Positions 1 through 4,561 of a stretch of DNA of 6,962 nt are shown piece by piece (positions within the stretch are counted from its first letter, which is position 1; each line of letters opens with the position of its first letter). The translations under genes were made by a program, and so were the position numbers. Source of the stretch: Bacillota bacterium (GTDB lineage Bacteria; Bacillota_E; Sulfobacillia; Sulfobacillales; Sulfobacillaceae); contig JAKAAS010000087.1 in assembly GCA_021802225.1 (NCBI GenBank), forward strand, positions 1 through 6,962, in the 5' to 3' direction. Below the pieces are notes generated by a model. It worked only from the letters and a program-made list of their open reading frames with translations. It was not told the DNA's origin and searched no databases.

Positions 1-2
1 AT

Positions 3-467
3 CATGACTGGCAGGCCGCGTTCACGAGTCTGCTTTGGGGTCCCGTTCTTCTTATCAAAGGCCTAACCCCGATGATGGCGCCAGGGTCGAGCATCTTGTT
101 CAATACGTCCTCCTCGATTAAGATGCCTATCGATTCGCTTCTTCTCTCCAATGTGATGCGGCCAGCTGTCGCCGCCTTGGCCAAATCCCTCTCGATTGAA
201 ATGGCGGAACGTCAGATCCGAGTGAACGTGATTGCGCCGGGGCGAATCGCCACAGAGCGGGTCGAGGAGCTGGACCAGTACCGGGCTTTGCAGGACCAGA
301 AGCCGCTGGAGGCCATTGAAGCCCAGGCAGCTTCCCGAATTCCGTTGGGCCGCTACGGCGCCCCGCGGGAATTCAGCAAAGCCGCAGCCTTTTTGCTCTC
401 TGGGGCGAGCTCGTACATTACAGGCGCCAGCTTGTTCGTTGACGGTGGGCAGACTCGCGCTCTATAG
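3..467 (+). CDS. SDR-family oxidoreductase, C-terminal part (5' end outside window)
   Basis: The reading frame is open from base 3 to a TAG at 465-467 and encodes the last 154 residues of a short-chain dehydrogenase/reductase. The Rossmann nucleotide-binding N-terminus (TGxxxGxG) lies upstream of the window. Visible SDR landmarks, counted from base 3, are the beta-5 strand and serine motif SSILFNTSSS (29-38), the helix ending in ALAKSLSIEMA, the strand IRVNVIAPGRIATERVEEL with the conserved N-V-x-x-P-G turn, and the C-terminal GRYGAPREFSKAAAFLLS and SSYITGASLFVDGG blocks. Aligned through the AVxxLAKSL helix, the catalytic YxxxK positions hold Ser49 and Arg53 (SNVMR), so the usual proton donor Tyr and the Lys appear absent. 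A group of SDR homologues with LSN in this place exists, often annotated as 3-oxoacyl-ACP reductase-like. The substrate is unknown. An internal ATG at 72 begins inside the fold and is not a plausible start. Confidence 0.9.
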   Translation, partial: HDWQAAFTSLLWGPVLLIKGLTPMMAPGSSILFNTSSSIKMPIDSLLLSNVMRPAVAALAKSLSIEMAERQIRVNVIAPGRIATERVEELDQYRALQDQKPLEAIEAQAASRIPLGRYGAPREFSKAAAFLLSGASSYITGASLFVDGGQTRAL

Positions 468-643
468 GTTCTGGCCCGAAATGCGGCAGGGCAGTGCCTG
501 CATCGCAGTCAAAACTGCTTGGGCGGCTTCCTCCAAGTGCCCTCACGGTGGCGGTGTCTCGGCAGACGGGCGTCAGGACCGTTTGCCGTTCACCCTGGCA
601 CAGAAGCATTTCACATTTGTTATCTGATAATTCATCGAAAAAC

Positions 644-661
644 TTGTGATGTGGTTCACAA
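644..661. promoter_or_regulatory. Rex/CRP-like palindromic operator
   Basis: The sequence TTGTGATGTGGTTCACAA has perfect 6-bp half sites, TTGTGA and TCACAA, separated by 6 bases. This matches the Gram-positive Rex operator core TTGTGA-N6-TCACAA, and it also contains the CRP core TGTGA-N6-TCACA. Rex is an NADH/NAD+-sensing repressor. The central six bases are less AT-rich than the best Rex sites, so a CRP/FNR-family regulator is a real alternative. It is the only such palindrome seen in the intergenic DNA of this window, and it lies 167 bp upstream of the aldolase GTG. Regulation of the aldolase-phosphoribulokinase pair is inferred from position. Confidence 0.55.
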
Positions 662-675
662 AAAGGGCTTACAAT
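644..675 (+). promoter_or_regulatory. Possible sigma-A promoter overlapping the operator
   Basis: TACAAT (670-675) differs from the -10 consensus at one base. The best -35-like hexamer, TTGTGA (644-649), is 20 bases upstream, which is longer than ideal. If this is the promoter, the palindrome covers the -35 and spacer, the position expected for a repressor. Alternatives are GATAAT at 626-631, which would put the operator just downstream of the start point, and TAATAT at 741-746. None has a good -35 at 17 bases, so the choice is open. Confidence 0.3.
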
Positions 676-759
676 GTTGTCGTCGAGTTGGAGAGGGCGC
701 CGACCGTCACAAGTTTAACACAAAAATAGCTGAAAATTTCTAATATGCCAAATCATGAA

Positions 760-785
760 CCCTTGGGAGGATGTCATCCCGAGGG
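760..785 (+). promoter_or_regulatory. Leader hairpin upstream of aldolase RBS
   Basis: CCCTTGGGA (760-768) pairs with TCCCGAGGG (777-785) over 9 bp with a single G-U wobble, closing an 8-base loop GGATGTCA. No T-run follows, so it is not a simple intrinsic terminator. Part of the loop can alternatively pair GGATG with CATCC. It ends 27 bases before the Shine-Dalgarno, so a role in mRNA stability or translation is possible but unproven. Confidence 0.4.
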
Positions 786-812
786 CTTAGAGAGGCATAA
801 GCACTATAGATG

Positions 813-820
813 AAAGGAGG
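813..820 (+). promoter_or_regulatory. Shine-Dalgarno that fixes the aldolase GTG start
   Basis: AAAGGAGG lies 7 bases before the GTG at 828. An in-frame ATG at 810 sits immediately upstream of this element and would place the ribosome binding site inside the coding region, with no purine-rich site in front of it. The downstream GTG is therefore preferred. Confidence 0.8.
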
Positions 821-827
821 GCCACCC

Positions 828-1682
828 GTGGGATTCGCATCATTTGGCAGCTGGCTGCGCGACGGATTGAACAGAGGGTATGCTGTGGCCCAAATCAATA
901 TCAATAACCTGGAATTTGTCCAGGCGATAATCGAAGCAGCGGAGGAAGAAAAGGCACCCGTCATTCTTGGAGCCAGCGAAGGGGCGCTGAAATACATGGG
1001 CATTGATTACGCTGTGGCCATTTGCCGTACAGCGGCAGAACGGGCGACTATCCCTGTCATGCTCCATCTCGACCACGGGCCCAACTTGGAATGGGTGCTG
1101 AAGGCTATCCGCTACGGATTTTCCTCGGTGATGATCGATGCATCCCGCCTACCTTTGGAAGACAACATTGCTTTGACGAAAACTGTTGTAGAGTTGTGCC
1201 ACCCTCTCGGAATAGAGGTGGAGGCAGAGCTGGGACGGATCACAGGCACCGACGATGACTTGACAGTAGATGAGCGTCTGGCCACATTGTGCCTCCCAGC
1301 CGATGCATTGCGGTTTGTGGAAGAAACCCATGTCGACGCCCTGGCCGCCGCAATCGGGTCGGCTCACGGACGCTACAAGGGAACGCCCCAATTGGATTTT
1401 GACAGGCTAGCGGAAATTCGCGAGGCAACGGGTGTGCCCTTAGTACTGCACGGCGGGTCGGGGATTCCCGATGGGGACGTGCAGAAGGCCATCGGTCTCG
1501 GCATTGCCAAAATGAACATCAACACCGACAATCAAGAGGTATTTACAAAAAAGATACGGCAAATTCTTGCTAGCAACGAAACAGTGTATGACCCACGCAA
1601 ATATTTGGGCCCGGGACGCGAGGCGATTAAAGAGATGGTGAAGAGCAAGCTCCGGCTGACAGGTTCTGTTGGCCGCGCGTAA
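828..1682 (+). CDS. fba: Class II fructose-1,6-bisphosphate aldolase
   Basis: A cytosolic zinc-dependent aldolase that condenses glyceraldehyde-3-phosphate with dihydroxyacetone phosphate. In the Calvin cycle the same family often also makes sedoheptulose-1,7-bisphosphate. From the GTG start it is 284 residues, the usual length of the Bacillus-type FbaA group. Family motifs fall at the expected numbers: HLDHG with catalytic Asp82 and zinc ligand His83, VEAELG with Glu134, GSAHG with zinc ligand His180 and Lys184 close behind, LHGGSG with zinc ligand His208 and the phosphate-binding loop 209-212, and KMNINTD around 228-234. Every catalytic residue looks intact. An in-frame ATG at 810 would add six residues but lacks a ribosome binding site. 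Phosphoribulokinase follows after 77 bases without a terminator, which points to co-transcription and a Calvin-cycle role. Tagatose-bisphosphate aldolase is a close relative and cannot be excluded by motifs alone. Confidence 0.95.
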   Translation: MGFASFGSWLRDGLNRGYAVAQININNLEFVQAIIEAAEEEKAPVILGASEGALKYMGIDYAVAICRTAAERATIPVMLHLDHGPNLEWVLKAIRYGFSSVMIDASRLPLEDNIALTKTVVELCHPLGIEVEAELGRITGTDDDLTVDERLATLCLPADALRFVEETHVDALAAAIGSAHGRYKGTPQLDFDRLAEIREATGVPLVLHGGSGIPDGDVQKAIGLGIAKMNINTDNQEVFTKKIRQILASNETVYDPRKYLGPGREAIKEMVKSKLRLTGSVGRA

Positions 1683-1759
1683 CGTGGGGCGGCGGGAAGT
1701 GAACAGACACCGCAGCAGAGCGCGGAGAGAAATTTCCGGTACAGATAGGAGGAACTGAC

Positions 1760-2707
1760 ATGGGACCAAAGAGGCACCGCATTACTATGATCGGGATTGC
1801 GGGGGATAGCGGCGCTGGAAAGTCGACCTATGCCACCGCATTGCAGGAATTACTGGGGCCGGATCGGGTTACCGTGCTGACACTGGACGATTACCACTCG
1901 CTCGACCGCGATGAACGGAATGCGATCGGGATCACTGCCCTAAATCCGTGGAAAGCCAACAACCTAGGGCTTCTGGTTGACCATGTGTGGGCACTGAGAC
2001 ATGGGCGGGCCATTGTGAAACCCACTTATGACCATGCCACCGGGCGGTTTGGCGCTATGGAGGAAATTGTTCCCCGAGACATCATTATTCTCGAGGGACT
2101 TCACACCTTGTATCTGGAACGGTTGCGGGAAGCGCTGGATCTCCGGATGTACTTCGATACGGACAATGCCCTGCGCGTGCGCTGGAAGGTGCGGCGGGAC
2201 TCTGGCGCCCGCGGATACACTCCGCAGGAGGTGTTGGCGGAAATAGAGCGGCGCCGGCCCGATGTGATGCGCTACATTGAGCCACAAAAGGCTTTTGCCG
2301 ACCTGGTCATTCACTACATGCCGGATGAGTCGCTGGAGCCTAGTCCGGAATATCCTGAACCAGTGCGGGTCGTGTTCGCGGAGCGCCTTCGCCGCAACAA
2401 GAGAATCCTGGTAAAGTGGCTCGCGTTGGGAGCGCGTCTGGGCTTGGTGCACGCGGAACATGTCCACGACATTGTGGAAGGCGAGGAAATGGAAGTGGCG
2501 GCGCTATGGGGGACCACACAGCAGTCTGCGCTGCAGTCTCTGGTTGAGATGGTGTCGGACAGTCAGCTCTTCCACGAGCATATCACCAGTCTGGGCAAAA
2601 CCCTAGACTATGATCCTATTGGCGTGTCGCGCATCTTAGTTTCAAGCATGATCCTGCTTTTGGACAGGAATTTCCGCCATGACGAGCAAGGATTAAGGCA
2701 AATGTAA
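1760..2707 (+). CDS. prk: Phosphoribulokinase
   Basis: This P-loop kinase phosphorylates ribulose-5-phosphate with ATP to give ribulose-1,5-bisphosphate, the CO2 acceptor for RuBisCO. The 315-residue protein shows a Walker A loop GDSGAGKST (15-23), the acidic LTLDDYHSLDR segment (40-50) containing the candidate catalytic base, NPWKANN (62-68), KPTYDHATGRF (87-97), a Walker B strand IIILEGLHTLY (108-118) and a lid-like Arg-rich stretch WKVRRDSGARG (142-152). The ATG is preceded by TAGGAGGA with a 7-base spacer. About 110 C-terminal residues extend beyond the uridine-kinase-like core. No cysteine is visible anywhere, so the thiol switch of plant enzymes is absent. Uridine kinase is the nearest alternative, but the DDYH and KPTYDH motifs and the adjacent aldolase favour phosphoribulokinase. 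RuBisCO is not in this window. Confidence 0.92.
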   Translation: MGPKRHRITMIGIAGDSGAGKSTYATALQELLGPDRVTVLTLDDYHSLDRDERNAIGITALNPWKANNLGLLVDHVWALRHGRAIVKPTYDHATGRFGAMEEIVPRDIIILEGLHTLYLERLREALDLRMYFDTDNALRVRWKVRRDSGARGYTPQEVLAEIERRRPDVMRYIEPQKAFADLVIHYMPDESLEPSPEYPEPVRVVFAERLRRNKRILVKWLALGARLGLVHAEHVHDIVEGEEMEVAALWGTTQQSALQSLVEMVSDSQLFHEHITSLGKTLDYDPIGVSRILVSSMILLLDRNFRHDEQGLRQM

Positions 2708-2713
2708 GAAAAA

Positions 2714-2745
2714 AAGAAACCCGGAGGTCATTCTTCGGGTTTCTT
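2714..2745. terminator. Bidirectional terminator between prk and the convergent methyltransferase gene
   Basis: AAGAAACCCG (2714-2723) pairs perfectly with CGGGTTTCTT (2736-2745) over 10 bp around a 12-base loop. Read on the minus strand, the stem runs into a long T-rich tract (TTTCTTTTTTTC), a strong intrinsic terminator for the methyltransferase gene. Read on the plus strand, the T-rich part is TTTCTT within the stem, weaker but plausible for phosphoribulokinase, whose TAA ends 6 bases before the stem. The methyltransferase stop codon (complement of 2728-2730) lies in the loop. Confidence 0.8.
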
Positions 2746-3312
2746 GGCAGACATCTGGTACCATGGGGATGGGGCAGCGATGGTGTGAACAGCATCAAAC
2801 TTGTACGACTGCAACAATGCTTGCAGCTCTTCCGGGGCAAATCGGATAGCCAGCGGCGGTCCAAATGCGGTTTCTACTTTGTCCCATTCCACCAGAAAGT
2901 AAATGCCCCCCGGTTTAAGGATCCGCAACACTTCTTTTAGAATGCCTCCATAATCCGGAAGATCATGCAGGACATTGGCCATAAGTACGGCGTCAAAAGT
3001 GGCGTCGCTGAAGGGCAGGTCATCAGCCAGTGACTGGACCGTGGTCAGGTTGGCAATCCCCGCTTCCTGGGCTCGTTGCTGTGTCCAAGCCAGCATGTCC
3101 GCCTGGCGGTCGACCGCCATGACATGGCCGGCAGGGAGCATTTTTGCTGCGGGGATTGCATAAAATCCCGGACCGCAACCTATATCGGCGATCACTAAAT
3201 CAGGACGTGTCAAGAAATGAGCTAACGTTTCCTCCGGGGGAAACACCTTACGGCGGCTGTCCTCCATTTGCGCCAGCCGCTCGGGGTCAAATTGGTGGTC
3301 ATGGTGCGGCAA
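2728..3312 (-). CDS. Class I SAM-dependent methyltransferase (UbiE/SmtA-like)
   Basis: A 194-residue soluble Rossmann-type methyltransferase. Motif I is IADIGCGPGF (41-50), the acidic end of beta-2 is MAVDRQ (65-70), a TVQSLADDLPF segment (91-101) precedes motif II TFDAVLMANVLHDL (105-118), and LKPGG (132-136) is the family's post-motif. The RFAPEELQALLQSYKF region near the end resembles UbiE-like proteins. The N-terminus MPHHDHQFDPERL is histidine-rich and could bind metal, but this opening is also common in a broad group of uncharacterised methyltransferases. The start is TTG at 3312, chosen because AAGGAGG (3326-3320) lies 7 bases before it. The substrate is unknown. It follows the SHOCT-protein gene by 45 bases, so it may be the last gene of a three-gene transcript. 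The final codons form one arm of the shared terminator. Confidence 0.88.
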   Translation of the reverse strand: MPHHDHQFDPERLAQMEDSRRKVFPPEETLAHFLTRPDLVIADIGCGPGFYAIPAAKMLPAGHVMAVDRQADMLAWTQQRAQEAGIANLTTVQSLADDLPFSDATFDAVLMANVLHDLPDYGGILKEVLRILKPGGIYFLVEWDKVETAFGPPLAIRFAPEELQALLQSYKFDAVHTIAAPSPWYQMSAKKPEE

Positions 3313-3319
3313 ATAAAAA

Positions 3320-3326
3320 CCTCCTT
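3320..3326 (-). promoter_or_regulatory. Shine-Dalgarno for TTG-started methyltransferase
   Basis: On the minus strand AAGGAGG is followed by a 7-base spacer and then TTG at 3312. No ATG or GTG in frame is similarly placed, so this site decides the unusual TTG start. Confidence 0.8.
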
Positions 3327-3357
3327 ATGAACATAGCTTAATGGGGGCGATGTCTGT

Positions 3358-3657
3358 CTACCATTTTTGCCATGAATGGCGGGACTGATTCAGGCGGCCA
3401 ATGATCTGGTCGAACTCCTCGTGTCCGATTTCACCGCGGGCATAACGTTCTTGAGCAATTTCGAGCGGGGTTGCGCTGTTCAGCGCTGGCGTTGGCTGGG
3501 AACTCCGCACAGACCAATCCCTGCCCTGACAGCCCCAATAGGAATCATCGTCGGGGCGCGGGTCGGGCCTCGACATGCGCCGATAAAAGGCTGCGCTGGC
3601 TGCCAGCACGCTCATGGCAATGATAAACGGCGGGAAAACAAAGAATAGCAGTGGCAT
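3358..3657 (-). CDS. Small membrane-anchored SHOCT-domain protein
   Basis: A 99-residue protein in three parts. Residues 2-25 form one hydrophobic membrane segment (LLFFVFPPFIIAMSVLAASA). Residues 26-62 are a polar, proline- and aspartate-rich linker (RPDPRPDDDSYW). Residues 64-89 form a C-terminal helical hairpin, PLEIAQERYARGEIGHEEF and following, that matches the SHOCT pattern (LxxLKERYARGEITxEEF). SHOCT modules are thought to mediate oligomerisation or attachment, often in membrane or stress proteins; no enzymatic role is suggested. The start is ATG at 3657 because AAGGAG (3672-3667) lies 9 bases upstream. An ATG at 3699 would add 14 residues but has no ribosome binding site. It lies between two methyltransferase genes on the same strand. 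A TACAAT-like -10 in the upstream gap lacks a good -35. Confidence 0.75.
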   Translation of the reverse strand: MPLLFFVFPPFIIAMSVLAASAAFYRRMSRPDPRPDDDSYWGCQGRDWSVRSSQPTPALNSATPLEIAQERYARGEIGHEEFDQIIGRLNQSRHSWQKW

Positions 3658-3730
3658 CTTCGTCATCTCCTTGTTATCTCTTCCTATTGTAGCAAACATC
3701 GTTAGGCAGGAAACATAGAAATTTGAGATG

Positions 3731-4408
3731 TCACTGCACTACTTCAGAAATACTACTGCGGTGTTCCAGCAAAAGCCCTTCCACAAAACCACCCAGCCAC
3801 TGGTGCGAATCCAGCAAGGAGAATTCCGGTGACAAGGTCCGGGCAATTTCTGCCGATGTGGGATGTGACTGGCACATAGGTCGGGCGGGGAGCCCTGTGA
3901 AACGCCGGTAACTTTCAGACCAATGCCATAGGCGGTGGGAAATCTTGGACAGCAGTGTGTCATGAGGGCCGTGAGTCAGCAAAATGATCCGTCCTCCCGG
4001 TCTCATTAGCCGGCGCAGTTCGAACAGAACCAACGGCCAACTAGTCGTTGTGTTGAGGACAAATTCCATGACGATACGGTCAAAACTCTGATCAGGATAC
4101 AAAATATGGTCCCAATTGCCCATAACCCATTGGATACGGCGCTCCCTGCGGCTGCGCGTCAGCTCTTCCGCCTGATGCAGCAGCTCAAACGAGTTGTCTA
4201 CCCCGACCAGTTCCGCGTGAACAGGAATATGGGAGGAAATACTCCGCGTAAGGTCGCCGCGCCCGCATCCCACATGGAGGATGTTCTCCGCAGCCTCCGC
4301 AGCCAGCACGCTCAAAGTCCATTGCTGCCATGGATGAACCGGAGGCGGGTCGCTCTTGCCCGTGTTGTGCACGCTCTGCATGGCTTGTTCCTTCGTAACG
4401 CATGGCAT
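3731..4408 (-). CDS. Class I SAM-dependent methyltransferase, second copy type
   Basis: A cytosolic methyltransferase of about 225 residues. Motif I is ILHVGCGRGDLT (43-54), beta-2 ends in LVGVDNS (67-73), motif II is SFDRIVMEFVLN (108-119) and the post-motif is LMRPGGRIILLTHG (134-147). The C-terminal third (SKISHRLWHWSESYRRF onward) has no recognised signature. Its sequence differs clearly from the methyltransferase at 2728-3312, so this is not a recent duplication. The start is uncertain. ATG at 4408 is preceded by AAGCGGGTGA, a good match to the extended Shine-Dalgarno. ATG at 4381 (behind AAGGA) and TTG at 4441 (behind TAAGGG) are alternatives that leave the fold unchanged. The substrate is unknown. 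It probably heads the run of genes down to the terminator at 2714-2745. Confidence 0.85.
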   Translation of the reverse strand: MPCVTKEQAMQSVHNTGKSDPPPVHPWQQWTLSVLAAEAAENILHVGCGRGDLTRSISSHIPVHAELVGVDNSFELLHQAEELTRSRRERRIQWVMGNWDHILYPDQSFDRIVMEFVLNTTTSWPLVLFELRRLMRPGGRIILLTHGPHDTLLSKISHRLWHWSESYRRFTGLPARPMCQSHPTSAEIARTLSPEFSLLDSHQWLGGFVEGLLLEHRSSISEVVQ

Positions 4409-4473
4409 AATATTCACCCGCTTCATCGCAGTTTCACTCAACCCTTATTAACGCAAAACTGGCCGCTGTGGGC

Positions 4474-4514
4474 CACGACCAGATGGGGTAAAAAGTATGG
4501 TCCATCTGGTCGTG
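4474..4514. repeat. Perfect 13-bp inverted repeat between ldt and methyltransferase genes
   Basis: CACGACCAGATGG (4474-4486) is repeated exactly in inverted form as CCATCTGGTCGTG (4502-4514) around a 15-base centre. It starts 33 bases from the TTG alternative start of the methyltransferase and lies 47 bases beyond the L,D-transpeptidase stop codon. On neither strand does a T-run follow the stem, so a classical intrinsic terminator is not supported. It may be a hairpin that protects or ends the transpeptidase mRNA, or a large operator for the downstream methyltransferase gene. Confidence 0.7.
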
Positions 4515-4561
4515 AAAGGGATGGGTAGGATCGTGCGGGGAAGGTCCGCAGGAGGCACGAG

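Larger units (their letters stand above)
468..827. other. Intergenic regulatory region between SDR gene and aldolase
   Basis: No convincing gene lies here; the open frames have no SDR, aldolase or other recognisable content. Just after the SDR stop are two small GC-rich hairpins, GCAGG-N6-CCTGC (486-501) and GCAGT-CAAA-ACTGC (505-518). Neither is followed by a T-run, so any terminator role is weak. From about 605 the DNA becomes AT-rich, as expected for a promoter region. It then carries the TTGTGA-N6-TCACAA palindrome (644-661), a TACAAT hexamer (670-675), a second possible -10 TAATAT (741-746) and the leader hairpin (760-785) that precedes the aldolase ribosome binding site. Confidence 0.6.

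Noticed and set aside
232..627. 131-codon + strand open frame overlapping the SDR end
   Set aside because: It runs in another frame through the SDR gene and has no conserved features or ribosome binding site.
760..785. Leader hairpin as an intrinsic terminator or attenuator
   Set aside because: The stem is not followed by a T-run but by CTTAGAGAGG, so termination is not supported.
1964..2467. 167-codon open frame on the minus strand inside prk
   Set aside because: It is the antisense shadow of a well-supported phosphoribulokinase gene, with no recognisable domain in its translation.
4106..4528. 140-codon + strand open frame over the methyltransferase start region
   Set aside because: It is antisense to the methyltransferase with intact SAM-binding motifs, and it has no recognisable content of its own.
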